From: Hypericum androsaemum
Taxonomy: Eukaryota > Streptophyta > Magnoliopsida > Malpighiales > Hypericaceae
DNA length: 64,000 bases
Direction: 5' to 3'
Assembly: GCA_963995505.1 (NCBI GenBank)
Contig: OZ023182.1
Location: 18,679,619-18,743,618, forward strand
Position 1 is the first letter of the stretch. Each line of letters opens with the position of its first letter. A model generated the notes under the pieces. The model was not told the DNA's origin. It made no database searches and saw only the letters and a list, made by a program, of their open reading frames with translations. A program made the translations under genes and the position numbers. Below are positions 33,087-46,047 of this stretch, piece after piece.

Positions 33087-33532
33087 ATGAAAAGAACTAT
33101 GTTCAGTTCCCTACTTTGCATCATTGTTCTTGCTTTGTTACTTGGCCTTGGCAAACCAAAGAGATGGCAAGTGCATGTGGTCAATAGTCTAAGTGGCCCT
33201 CCCCAGATGCTTGTGCATTGTAAGTCCAAGGATGATGATCTTGGAGGCCATTACCTCAATGTTGGCCAAGAAGTGAATTGGAAATTTGATGTGAATTTGT
33301 GGGATACCACCCTTTTCTGGTGCCATGTGGCACCAAATGCCAGTTATGATACCGTTTCGACGCTTTTCGTCTAAAAGGTCCTATTTCCTTTTATCACATG
33401 TGCAAGCAACCAACGGTGCCTGAATACTATGATTGTTTCTGGATCGCCAAGGATGATGGGATTTATTTTCGGGACTTCAGTCAAAATCCTCCTTCTGATA
33501 TTGTTAAGTATAAGTGGGAGAAAAGTAAATAA
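33087..33532 (+). pseudogene. SPH copy 2 (self-incompatibility S1 family), one frameshift
   Basis: The best preserved SPH: ATG, signal peptide (SSLLCIIVLALLLGL), WQVHVVNSLSGPP, the first Cys (LVHCKSKDD), NWKFDVNLWDTTLFWCHV, then, in another frame after about 33350, RFDAFRLKGPISFYHMC, YDCFWIAKDDGIYFRDF and KYKWEKSK before TAA at 33530-33532. The expected length of about 148 residues is reached only across the frame change; the first frame alone ends at 33374. Family members are secreted ligands or stigma S determinants. A single-base error or polymorphism could also explain the break. Confidence 0.88.
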
Positions 33533-33830
33533 GTTTTAAGTGGTGGAAGTAGTCAATAAGCTCTTGATTTATCAATCTTGTCTGATGCATGTATTATCTT
33601 GGATTTTAAGCTCGACAAATAAAGTAAGAGTCAACTACTCTTAAGCTCGATAAATAAATTATCAATTTTATCTGATGAATGGGAGTGGGTAATGTCTTCT
33701 TTATTGATAAGTGAAGTGTTTTATTCCACGAGAAATGTCCACCAAAAATGGTTACACCAGTGACATCAAGGGTATCGTACTTTCAATATTAGATAATACA
33801 TATCAGATACACCACAATGATATGTACTAT

Positions 33831-34636
33831 TTGGGTGCGTTTGGTACGTCTTCTAGACAGGCTTAGAAAAATATGACAGAAGAATAATGGAAAGGTCTGT
33901 TTGTTCTGGTTGTCCCGTCCAGTGTTTGGTAACCTTTTTTTGTTACATGTAACAATTTAACCTAAATTCAGTTAAAGACAAATCTACCCTTAAAAAAACA
34001 AAAGAGAAAATGCATTAATCTAACAAAAATCAGTGGACTCAATTTTTTCAAGAATAAAAAAAATTATAGCAAATAAAATCTATCAAATCAATTATACTAA
34101 ATCAAATCGAGAATAATTTAGGGCCGTAAGATATTGAAAAATATGTATGAAATTAATTATATTACACCTACAATGCGTAATCACCATCAATATGTATTAA
34201 CTAGTATATCTTGTTATTATCATTAAAATATTAAATACATATATTCGAATTTATATATGTTGATTAATAATTAAACACATTAAAATATTATATACATGTA
34301 TTCGAATCTTAAGATCATCAAATTTCAATGTTATAAAAAAACTGACGACGCCAATTTTTCATAATCTTTCCCTAGGCGGAAAAGATTTGATCATTTAATT
34401 ACCAAATCTCGCACGGGATCAATTTAAATAGGTAAGGATAATATAGTAAATAATATCATAGGAAATTTTTGTTATTGGACAAAATTTTCTGGCCCATGAA
34501 AATAGATAGAACTAGAAATTGAAGATAGGCTTGGACAAGTTTTCATTTTGTCCAAACCTTTTTTTGCACTAAACATAATCTAGGACAGAAATTTGTGTCT
34601 AGCCCAGTCCTATTCTTCCAAACAAATGCACCCAAA
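33831..34636. mobile_element. Probable MITE, about 806 bp
   Basis: Ends TTGGGTGCGTTTGG and (reversed) TTGGGTGCATTTGT are inverted. Subterminal pieces GTCTAGCCCAGTCC and TAGACAGGCTTAG are related. A clear target duplication was not found. AT-rich interior, no transposase. 33533-33830 is AT-rich sequence without a gene. Confidence 0.55.
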
Positions 34637-36849
34637 AGTAGGGCTGAGCATGAACCTGAAAAAATCTGATAATTCGATCACACCGAACACCGAAGCACCG
34701 AACGGTGTAAACTGAACGGTGTAAACCGAACTTCTCGGTGTTGAGTCGGCGTCTTTTTTTTGCAAGCCCGAGACACCGACAACCCGAGAAAATTGATGTC
34801 ATTTTAAATAATTATAAGTACCTGTATCCTTCCAAATCTCCCATCCATAATTCTAATTGTCATTTACAAATCAACAGACCATAAATGATTCCAATGCTCT
34901 GGAGATTAGGTGGTTACACTTCTTGCATGCAATCAGAGATGGCAGGGCGGAGCCAAAAAATTTGGGGAGTGGGAGCAATATAATTTTTTTCAAAAAGAAC
35001 GGCTCAATTTTTAGGTTGATTAATTTTTTAATGAGGTCAATTTCTAATTTTAGTTGGGATATACATTATAAAATATACCTATTTATCAAAAAAATATATT
35101 AAGTGGGGGCAATTGCCCCCACAATATTCAATGTGGCTCCTTCCCTGAGAGATGGTATCCGCTACTCCCGAGATTGTCCTCCTGGTTGAATCATGTCGTT
35201 CGATTCACGGGCAGAGATGATGAAGCTCGATGATGTTATACCTATATAGATGGTGGTTCTACCTAGAGATGGAGGTGTGGTATCTAATTGAAAGCGAGAA
35301 AAATAAAATTTTGGCAGAGAAGAGGAGGGAAAGAAGGGGCTCGAATGGTCCAGAGAAAATATCTAGTTTCTCTACTTATCTCTCAAGTCTATTACATATA
35401 TATCCTGTTGGGCTAGGCCCATGTATCTTTTGGGTTATCAATTGTTCCATTAGCTTCTATAGGACTCGTATATATAGCTAACTCATGCTTCCAGCTAAGA
35501 TTAAGTTGTACAGAACCCTGTAATAAAAATAACAGTTTCACCCCAAGCTTCGAAGCTCTCTCATGGCTTCTTGATAAATCGATCTCAATCTTTGGCTTCT
35601 TCATCGATCTTCTAGTTCAGGTTCATCAATTTTCACACTCCTCTCACTCCCGACTCCCTCCATCCCTCCCTCCTCTCCCGACCTCCCCTCCTCTCCTTCC
35701 CGACCTTCCTCCTGACCTCCTTCCCTCCAACCTTGACAGGTCCCCTCCCTCCATCGGTGACACAAGCAAGCCGATCATCAATTGGTGACACTGCCGCACT
35801 GCGACACTGTCGGTGTTGTCCTATATCGTGACACCATCGGTTGGGCTTCCAGAAAATTGGCTACGTTGGTGTCGGCGCCAAAAAATACCCAAAAACTATG
35901 ACACCAACGTTTTCTCACCTCTACTCAAAAGTACATGTTTCAAAGAATTTTTATTAATGTTAATGTTATGTACGTATAAAGGATGGAATTTTTGTGTAGT
36001 AGGTACGTGGTTGTAGCTACCATTCTCATTAAAAATCCTGGTGTAATAAAATCTATTAAAAAGACAGTCCTTATGATTTTGGTATTTAATAGTTTGTTTC
36101 CACACTCTCTCTTCTATCCTCCCTCATTCCGTCTATCTCTTCCGCCCCTACGCTCCCTCCTTTCTCTCCATCTATTCTCTCTCCCTTTTCATCTCTCTTC
36201 CTCTCCACCTATAAATCGACACCGACGACGATGTCGATGACGACACCGACGACTCCAACCTCGACTAGTAGATCCAACGCTGTCGGTGCTTCCTAATCCC
36301 GGACTCCTATCTTCTTTCTCCCCAAATCTCCCAATTTTTTTCCTTCTTTTGATTATTCGGTTGGAGAACCACAAATTCTTACTTCGATGTCCAATTGAGG
36401 TGATCAAGTTGTTGTGTGTAGCACGGATGTATATCTACAAGTTTAAAGTTTATAACTTCTCCAAAACTGCCGAGACTCCTAACCCGATTTTGACACTCTT
36501 CCCAGACGAATTTGGAGATGCTACAAAAATATATAAGATGTGTATTATAGTTTTATAGTTCTTGAAATTGCATCAATCTGATACTCAAATTGAAAATTAG
36601 AACTATTTCACTGAGATAGATTTGGCACACATCGGCGGATAATTTTTCTGCTCCAAAAAAGTGGTCATAAAAAAATCAATATATATAAGTGAATACACAT
36701 TAAGAGAGGAAAAAAAATTGACCATGGGTGAAGTTGACTAAAGTTCAGTGACCACCAATGTCAATAAAGGTCGTACACATGGAGTAGCCAAGCCGGTATA
36801 ATAACGATATCATGGTGTAATTTTTTCCGGTACATTAAAAAAAAATATT
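34637..36849. other. No recognised gene; hAT-like end and pyrimidine tracts
   Basis: 34638-34790 starts TAGGGCTGAGCATGAACC, like the hAT end at 50322, and continues with ACCGAAC repeats, so it is probably a hAT remnant whose other end I did not find. 35640-35750 and 36100-36200 are CT-rich. Short frames at 35230-35480 and 36286-36558 lack domains. Confidence 0.45.
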
Positions 36850-37389
36850 TTTTCCGGTAAAATGAAAACAAAGAACCAAAGATTGCTCGGACAACACGTA
36901 ATTGGAAAATTAATACAAACGAGCCTAAGAACCTAAGGTTGTCTCTCCTCTCCATCAATAAACAAGGTGTATGAGAAACATATTCAAGCACACTACTGCC
37001 AGTTCACTACTAACTCTCATCCATGTTATCGCCGTGAATACAAGGCTTAGATATTTTGTCCTTGTCGTCCGGTATCGATTCATCTGACATCGTCCAATAT
37101 AATTTTTACGTACTCGAAATTTAAAAAATAATGATAAGTTAAACAGTTTTTGGAAATTTAAGAAACTTCAATTTATAGAAAATCAAATGAAGTCGTGGAA
37201 TTTGCAAAAACTGGCTTCTAAAAAATATTTAGGACATTTACTAATCTATGCACAATTATATTCTTTTGATGATTCATATATTACTATTTCGCCAAATCAA
37301 CTATTTTTTTTACAATTAGACAACAGTTTGCTAGCCTATATGAAAAAAAATTTAATTTTATAAAGAATATTAATTTTGAAAAACCTGAC

Positions 37390-37760
37390 TATACCTGACT
37401 TTTATGGAAAATAAATTCCATATATAAGTCTCTTAATTTGATAATACCATAAAAATATATCTGAATTTTATGGAAAACAAATTCCATATATAAATCTCCT
37501 ACTTTGATAATACAACAAATATACATGACTTTTATGAAGAAAAAAAATTCCATATATAAATATCCTAACTTGATAATAAAATAAATATACCAGACATTTA
37601 TGGAAAACAAATTTCGTATATAAATGTCCTAACTTGATAATACAATAGTCAATAAATATACCTGGCTTTATGGAAAACAAATTCCATATATAAATCTCCT
37701 AATTTGATCATACAGTAAATATACCTGACTTTTATGGGAAACAATTCAACAAAAAAATCT
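37390..37760. repeat. 64-bp minisatellite upstream of SPH copy 3
   Basis: About five to six copies of the unit seen at 21690-22085 (CCATATATAAATCTCC, TTGATAATACA, GACTTTTATGGAAAACAAA). The preceding 36850-37390 is collinear with 20870-21690, so the whole SPH upstream region was duplicated. Confidence 0.9.
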
Positions 37761-37883
37761 CCTAGTTTGATCTCAGATTTGGCACCACAATAAACAAGAG
37801 AGTACATTATAGCAACACTAGAAAAAAAATTAAGTTTTTAAAAATTAAAAGAACAATCTAAAAGAAAGGCTGTCAAACAAACA

Positions 37884-37927
37884 ATGAAAAAAACTAAGTT
37901 CAATGCCTTACCTTGTATCATTATCAT
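37884..37927 (+). pseudogene. SPH copy 3, 5' stub
   Basis: ATG and the first codons of the signal peptide (MKKTKFNALPCIII) after the same leader as copies 1 and 2 (GTCAAACAAACA). The sequence then switches to the dispersed repeat of the 32573 family and never returns to SPH. A truncated duplicate. Confidence 0.75.
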
Positions 37928-38166
37928 TGTTTTAAAAAATGACCCAGATATCGACCCGCTTTTCTCTCTGAATCGTATCTCAATTGGTCCGATCGATTGG
38001 ACCACTCGTCGGATGGATATTTTTTATTAAGTATATTTGGGGGGGGAGCTCACATGCTTACCGGTGCTCATATTTTTTATTAAGTAGTTCCTAGTTTTGA
38101 CTTATTTGCATGTAATACACGTGGGCCACTATGCCAATATTATGTTCACATATTCTAGACACTTAT

Positions 38167-40140
38167 TGTCACGACCCATTATGAGGTCGGTGACCGGCGC
38201 TAGACTCCACTGTATACAAACTACAAAATGCAGATCTAGCCAGCCTCAAAACATAGCATAAAGTTCATCAACATTTATTTAAAGCAACACCAGGGCACGC
38301 TATATAAACATGCCTCTCAAAATATAAGATATACAAAGATGGTGTGAGAACCATCACCAAAAGTCTGAACAAGTTCCCTGTGATACACGTTCAAACCAAA
38401 GCATAGTCTACGATCTAGCATCTGAAAACCATTACGGAGCGTCTATACAAGAGTACAAAAGATAGCATGATCCGGAGACCTCAAAAGAGTAGCCCTCGAA
38501 TGGAAGAGATGGACATGCACCACGGACTCCAGAACCCGAGGCAAACTATGATTGCTTTAACCTGAGATGGATTAGTAAGGGGTAAGTGTTTTGAAATACT
38601 TAGTAAGAAGATAGAACATAACATATTGGTTATGTCTGCTACATATGAGAGACAGAACTTAACCATGTCCAATAATATGCAAGACCACAAGATGCATGCC
38701 AACCATATGATCACACACACACAAAAGTTCACATAGTGAACAAATGGTGAGCTATAGACAGATTTAGACGGGCCACTTCCTCTCCAGCACAGGGATATCA
38801 ACATGGCCATCAGATCTCCTTTCCATAATCACATACTAAGTTTAATAGTAGTAACTAGGATATCCCCAGTCTATGTGCACATAGGCTAACATCCCCGGTT
38901 AGCACGGGAAAACCTGACCATATCTCACCAAAAACAACATATCATAACCACACATATTGGCCCCACGCTAGGAAAGAAATATTCTCTAGCTAGCCATTCA
39001 TATGTGACATATCTCTCACAGACCAATCCAAACATGATAGATCTTATTGCAAATGCACATGACCACTTCATGAACATACTTCATATGCATGAGACGCACA
39101 CAATCAAGGCCTGAAACATGCACATGCACCAAACAAAACCAAATTTATCATGTTCTATTCGCTTACTCAAACGAATATCATGCAATAGTGCTGATTTCTC
39201 GAGTCCTAATCTCTCGTCACTTTCAACCTTCAACCGTTCCTCCCAGATGGCCTTTTTCACTGAAAGTACTTTGAGAAAGCCTTACATGATCTGTATAACA
39301 ATTTCCAATTACAAAATGAGGTCATTTCCTCACTTTCCCAACCGAGTTACATATTGAGCACACGATAAGCTTAATCGCTTTTAAGTTCGATAGATATCAC
39401 ATATAATCCGATATCACACAAAACCCGATTCATTTACTATACTTAAGCTCTCTTGTATGTTCTTGATAACTCAGAGTCCAAAAATCAACCTAGAATTCAA
39501 AAGAATTAACTTACCAAGCCTTTACTCATAAACCCTGCTCAATCCTGAACCAGGCAGCTAGTCCAACTTTCAACCAGGTCTTGAAGGCGATTCTTTTATC
39601 CAAAAAGGGCCTATAATATGGCGTTAGAAAGCTAATTCAGTCTTCTACAATCTGTAGGAAGGAACCTAAGTCCAATTCCGAGTCCAACTAAGCTTACCAA
39701 GCCGTTCTTCATCTACTAGCTCATCTATATCTCCAGTAGATAGTCCGTTGTTCAAAATAGATTTCCTATTGGCTCCTTGATCAGAATAGAACATATAATA
39801 CACCGTTTACAAGGTATTTGAGTCCTCTACAACTTCCATGAAGATATAAAAGTCCAATTCAAATCCGAAAATAACTTACCAAGCAATTCTTCTTCGACCA
39901 CCTCACTTGATACTCTAGTAACTAGTCCAATGTTCAAAATTAATTCCACGCCGATTCCTTTATCAAAACAAGTCGTTCTTTGTCACCTGCTTCTTTCACT
40001 TTCCTCTTACTCTCTCTCTCAACTTTCTCTTCTCTTTTGAGTTATGGCTGAGTCTCGGAATTTCTTGCCTCTTCCTTAAGGTTTCTGAGTCCCAAAAGTA
40101 TATAGGTGAGTAAGAGTCCAGCTTGACTCACCTCCTTAAC
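38167..40140. repeat. LTR-like block beginning TGTCACGACCC
   Basis: The first 110 bases resemble 55020-55130 (GTGACCGGCGCT, ATCTAGCCAGCCTCAAA), and both blocks later have a GTGAGTATTTTGGAAC-type segment. The start TGTCACGACCC is usual for LTRs of some plant gypsy elements, but no coding region, primer site or paired end is present. Possibly a solo LTR or remnant. 40141-41319 shows no gene. Confidence 0.4.
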
Positions 40141-41319
40141 CAAGTCTAATGAACAAGCAAGTGGTAATAGATGATTGGTTGATTCCCAATGGGGTCCAAT
40201 CAGAAAGAGACTCATTCAAGCTCCGTTTTGACTGTCTTCCATTGCGTTTTATAAAAACTTGTCAACTAACAAATTGTAGCCTTATGTGTGTAGTTTTTGG
40301 ATCATATTTATTTGTAATATTTGAAGTAAAATTGAGAACGTGGTGCTCCATTTACTAAACAAAGGTCATTGCTGTCCGAACTTGACCAACAAAATTCTTA
40401 AAGCTTGGAATAATTGACTAGGCTTTGTTGTAGTTAGTTAGAATCCTAAGAAGACTATAAAATATCTAGAAACACTTCCAAACACATCTCATATGTAGAT
40501 TGTACCATAGAATACCATTTATTCCAACCGACCATTTATAAGATATCACACTTATTTTTTTAGAATCAATTCTAGACTAGTTTGCTCATATAAAACTCAT
40601 CCTTCCAGAATATCCCCCTCTTTTATGGCCAGAGATCCTTAATTCCTCATCATTCTGTTTCCTTCTTGTTTATGAAATGAGTCTAACACTACCAGAGAGT
40701 GAGAAGAGAGTGGATAAAGAATGAGAAGTGAGAGAATGATGCTCCAATTTTTTCATAATTCTTCAAGAGAGAATCGAAGGAGAGAATAATGTTCCTGTCT
40801 CACTCATGAATAGAGAGTGAGCACCCGAGAGAGTGACGACGGTGAGAGACTTGCATATAGCTGACGCGACTCGAGATGTGGGTGAGAAGGGACGGATGTG
40901 CGACGGACAGTGGCCAAGAACACGACGGACAGTGGCCAATTATCTTCCAATCGTTGTGTTCATTAAACAATGTATATGTTATGTGGTATTTCACTTTCTC
41001 AAGGACTATTAAAGGTGAACTGCAATAAGGGCAACATAACTTAATATTTCTCATCGGGCTTCCAATAAAACCGAAATTCTACATCTTAAAAAAGCAAAAA
41101 ATTAACGATTTGAATTGTATACAAAAATCATCGCTTATGCTGAACAAGACCCTCAAAAGTTACAAGGAAAAGCATAGATTTAGTACAGTTTATCTCCATC
41201 AGGATCTCCAACACTATCTGCAATGTCTTATCCAAAAGGAAATTTGTCTCAGATTTGGTGGGGCAAAGAGTAACAAGGAGAAAGTAAAACTAAAATAAGA
41301 ATGCTATGAGTTGAGAACT

Positions 41320-43993
41320 CTATACCCCCAGATTCGATGCTGCTCAATATTCTTTGCAGGTCCTCCAATCTAACAGGTCCTGAAGAGTGAAGAAGAGGTT
41401 ACTTCACTGATTGCTTCTGTACCAATGCTCGGAACTATTATGTTTCCAGCTCTGAAATAAATCAGATGTGTCAAATCAAAATCAGAAAATAGGAAGACTT
41501 CTTTAGGATAATGAGCCGGGACTTTTGAAACATGTTCAATTCAACCCTCAAATAATCTAAGCATGGCTAGATATCCAGAAGCTGACAAATAAAGGAGAAA
41601 TAAGACTCTCCCATCAAATACTATCAATGATGTCAACTTCAAATTGTTTCAGATTGGCAATATTGATCGAGTTTGTGAACTTCAAAGAGGCCATTTACTT
41701 TACTTACTGGTAATAAATATTCATTTTTTTGTCAGCGACTGGAAAATCCAAACGTTTAACCCCTTGTTCCTTTTGATTACTAGATCTTGAACCAACCATT
41801 TGACTAAAGTTTCACTACAGGCTAAACCTTTTACTTGGAACATGCTGGGCATGCCCAACCATCTGGAAGCTTATATATTAAGGGTCCTCGAGACAGGAGA
41901 TGACATTGTTCAATAAATAGAACACAGGTAACCGAACAGGCACGAAGAAAAAGTTTGCAGCAAACTTTTTGCTGACAACTTACTACCTTGATGAGATATC
42001 GTCCTCAAGAATGTCTTTGGATATTTGTAAAGAAGCTGAAGATTCGGGCTCGTCTTCATCTGCTAAGGAAAAAAATTGTTAGTCAATTCCAGAAATTCCA
42101 ATTTCTCAGTTGTAGCTGATCAATACTGCTATTATTATCGATGGCAAGATAAAAGTCCCAGACGGAGACAAACTCATGTCGAGAAGGTGAGACAAGAAAA
42201 ATAACACATTTATTACTGAAACAACGCCAACTAACATCGGAAAAAAATTGACACGTGCATCACCAAGAAAGTGTGTACGACAAAAGAAGAACAATCTTTT
42301 TTCAGAAAATAACAAATACTAAGAACTTTATGATAACAAAATACAGAGGCAAGACTGAAGGCTAATACTAAAACGAAGATGACAGCAGTTACAACACCAA
42401 GATCGATAAGAACCATTATAAAAGTACCAATATCAGCTAGAATCAGACAAGTTTCAATTCCAATGCTCTGACAAGTAAAAGAATATACTGAATTCACAAT
42501 CTCAGGCTAAAGTAACTGAGGACATGACGAAAATACCCAACGGTCTATTGATATAATAATTAACAAAGCTCCAAAACTGTGTGTCATCTTCAGATTTAGG
42601 CTCCTGCAAACAATTCAAAAGTTTTCCAAAACAAAGTTTCTGTATGAATTGCAACAAAGAAACCAAAACAAGCCATTTGAACCTGCATCCAGAAAAAAAA
42701 CTTCCGGTCATCTGCACTGAACTTCAGAATGTACACCCGCCCTGAAGCTTGATTCACCTGAAAGAAAGAGCGAACATATTTAAAATTAGATGTTGTTCCC
42801 TAAAGTCAAAAGGGCATAGCAAAAATGAGAATGTAAAATACCTTCTCGAAAACTGCCTCATCGGGGAAAATAATTTGATCCTAGTAGAATTTTTCAAGGA
42901 AAATGGATAATAATCTTCCAACAGCAAAATTAATGAACTAGGAAGACGCGGGTAATGTAAGTGTTGAGTTATGCACTTAGCAGTAGTCCATAAGCACAAA
43001 AAAGATTGCTGATGCAGGGTAGCTTAGACTTGCCAAGCTAAGGCTGTAAACAACATATCCCTGGTGCAAAATAGTGAATAGAATGTAAAAATCTTACTTA
43101 TGCTGCAGAAAGAGAACTGAGAAAGATGTTAATGAAAATCAAATACAATCCAATCAACACACAGCCGAGACATCTGTCTGCATCAAAGGTGAACCAAACA
43201 TGTTATGATGTCCCAGATTCATAAATTAAATGCACATGCATTTGCTCTATATGGATAAGCATATACCTAGAAATGCCAGTGCTAAGAAAGTTGTCCCAAG
43301 AAAAAGGCAAGACAACCAAAAAAGATGTGAAAACCCCATCAATCTCAAAGGGGCTCCTCTCTTATACAACTTTTAAAAGATGTGAAAACATATTGCTAAG
43401 GACAATAGTTTATTCTATAGATTATGAATGAACATCTCCATCGTCCGAATGTGATAGCACTTCGCTTCATCCTTAAGTTTTAATAAAAGAATGCTATCGC
43501 TGTTCTTCAAGCTAAGAAGAGAGCATTATGAATGATAGTTATAACAAAATATTCAAGACAGAATGATAGGATACATCCTCAATAGCATTTCGAGTACTGC
43601 TAATTTGTAATCAAATATACACAAATTCTCTGTGCCTGCACAATGATATCGTGCAGTAAAGGAATCTACTGCACCGGAAACACCAGTTACCATATCCCGT
43701 TTTCTCAACCACGAGCGGAGTTTCCTCCACTCAACTGAAGCCAATGCTACCCTAAACCCCATTCTAAAGTTCGCTCATTTAATTTTTACTTTATCCAGAA
43801 AACTGCAGAACCTCATCAAAAGTCACTAAAGCAATGATCTTTGAGAAGAACCAGAGCACAAGAGCAAAACCCACAAGGGAAAATGCTAATGGAAAAGCAA
43901 AATAACGTTGGACCTGTTCAACTACCAGAAGGTTAGCCTCCTTCTCCTTACCTGCTGGAACACTGGAAAAGCTTCGGTTGCCAAGAAATCCAT
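41320..43993 (-). pseudogene. RPN13/ADRM1-like proteasome ubiquitin receptor, degenerate
   Basis: Exon-like pieces on the minus strand: 43952-43993 (ATG, TEAFPVF), 42842-42880 (DQIIFPDEAVFEK), 42683-42757 ([13 protein letters not shown] then DRKFFFWMQ), about 42516-42603 ([20 protein letters not shown]), 41987-42062 (DEPESSASLQISKDIL), 41320-41451 (AGNIIVPSIGTEAISEVTSSS). Most have matching AG and GT borders. These are the Pru domain and linker of RPN13, which binds ubiquitin and RPN2 at the proteasome. The exon between TEAFPVF and DQIIFP (first half of Pru) is not found. In the last exon a 7-bp insertion (CTCTTCA) shifts the frame before the expected GPVRLEDLQ segment. Almost certainly non-functional. 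Confidence 0.82.
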
Positions 43994-45096
43994 GGCCCCG
44001 GGCGACCTGTTGTTCGGTCTCCTAGTCGTCCCTCGCAACCCAAGCGTGGTTGGACTTGGTTCAGTTTTTGGGAGGAGAGCAAGGAAGGGGAAAGGGTGCT
44101 TTTGCGAGCCGAGGGTTCCCTTTTCTTGCTTGTTCTTCGGGTTTTTTTTCCTTTTTTGATAACGTTCTTCGGGTTATTTTTAGTGAAAAAGTATTTTGGT
44201 CATTTTTAATGGGATTTATTAGAGAAAAAAAATATTTTGGATTTAGGAGTCCGAGAGCTTATTATTATCAAAACTTAAGAATTGAATAATCATTTTTCAA
44301 AGTTTACCGACTCTAGGAAGAGGGTGATCAAAATTTAGGGATGTGAGAGTAATTTGCCCAATATAATAAGAAAAAATTCACTTTAGTAGCATATTCTTTT
44401 GTTAATTTTCATATAATGATCATGTGACAGCTGCCCAAATTCAAACCACATCGTTTTTGGCGTGACATGGCACACCAATTCAGCAATTTTTTTACCCCGT
44501 GAAACTACGGATATAATTTACTGATTTTAATGCAATAGATAGGCCAATTGCAATAAAAGTCAATTTAGTACTTGTATAGTATTGAGATAAAATTTTACTG
44601 AAACTGTGGTTACAACTTCTGCAGAGAAATACTGCATTCGGGTACGTCGGTTTTCAGTTATAAGTTGTAAATTTTCGTATATAATTAAAATTCACTAATA
44701 AATTTTTTTTACTATTTTAAAAATATTAGAACTATGCAATTTTATTAATCTAAACCAGATATTTATAAATCGAAATGAATCACAAAGAGCACTCACAATA
44801 ATTAACAATGCTTCACAATATTTTTTTACAATTCAACAATATGACATCGAAACATTTGAATATTATAAGAAAAATTGGTGAATAAACCCTAGATGAAATT
44901 ATAAAAATAAACAATAATAAAATTTCATCAATAATTGCATGTTGTAGATGTCCTCCAATCTTTTCGCGACTTCCTCTATTTTAGATAGCACTTTTCCTAT
45001 TTTTCTAGGGCAAAACTCTGAAGTCCTTACATTTGGTAACTCTCTTCCTAGAGTCCCTGATTTTAGATAGTTTCATGGAATTGTCCGAAAAAATCC
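43994..45096. other. No gene recognised
   Basis: AT-rich, with GAGTAATTTGCCC near 44345, which looks like the end of a Mutator-type MITE similar to 12938-20451, but the matching end was not located. A frame at 43908-44159 is unsupported. Confidence 0.4.
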
Positions 45097-45382
45097 ATCT
45101 CTAGCTTCTGGGACCAAATTGACCGCCCTGAGAGGTATATCCTTTGCTCTTTTTCTCTCTTCCACTAACTCAAAGCTCCCAATTTTCAGTTTTTGGGTTT
45201 TTTTTTCGCGCTTTTCTCTGTAATGGGTCGAGTGGTTTTTCTTTTTATTTTTTGTGATGATTGATATTTGGCTGTTCCTTTGCGTCGCAGCTACCTTGGT
45301 CTCGTCAATGTACGAGGAAGCGGCGTCCCTGTCTGCCTCTGTGTTGGAGTCAGTCCTTGCACTGTCTTGGCCGGTGCGTACT
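45097..45382 (+). pseudogene. Fragment of a small conserved plant protein (unknown)
   Basis: A possible exon ending SFWDQIDRPER before GTATAT near 45136, and a second after CAG at 45291 reading MYEEAASLSASVLESVL before GTGCGT near 45382. The two look like the start of a short plant protein of unknown function. An extra base (CTTGGTCTCG) puts the YL and SSMYEE parts in different frames. No ATG precedes the first exon. 45383-46047 holds nothing recognised. Confidence 0.35.
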
Positions 45383-46047
45383 TTCCCGAATTGAAGTCCT
45401 GGCTCCTGTTTCCGTTGCTTGTTCTGCTGTTCGTTGTAACGAATTGGTTCTATTGCGTTCTTGATCAGTTCCGTGTTTTCGGGCTAGCGGGGGACCAACG
45501 GGCTTGTGCTGTAGAAGAAATGCTAGTGCTTGCTTCCTGTCATTTGTATAGATTAGTAAGTAGTCGGATGCTCGGACTGCATATAATTTCCTAATATCTC
45601 AACCATTCTTCCTCCTGCCTACAGGCTGTGCATGGGATGAAACCCTTTTTATTCATGCTATGGAATCAGTTTGAGGTTCTTTTATGTCTCGGTGATTCGG
45701 ACTTGATGCTAAGTTGCTCACTTTGTATTCTACACGTGCAACTTTTTATCAGAGGACATCAGCGATGATGAAGGAGAAGATTGTATGATACAATGGCAAA
45801 CTTGGACCATAAATTGCCTTGCTGTATCATACAAAGCATATCTATAAGAACTTCCGAGTAAATCACCTGGTTTTGGTGCCCAGACATATTTATAAAAGAC
45901 AAACGCCAATATTTTGTAATAATCATAGTAAGTCATCGGGATTTGATTACTAGAAATCCTTAGGTAGCGATGCTATAGAGGCAATGGAGCTTCAAACAAT
46001 TCAGAGACTACACTGCAGCACTTGCCCCATCTGTTGCTGTAGATAGA

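Noticed and set aside
43553..43762. Extra RPN13 exon near 43.7 kb
   Set aside because: The frame does not resemble the missing Pru segment and lacks convincing splice borders.
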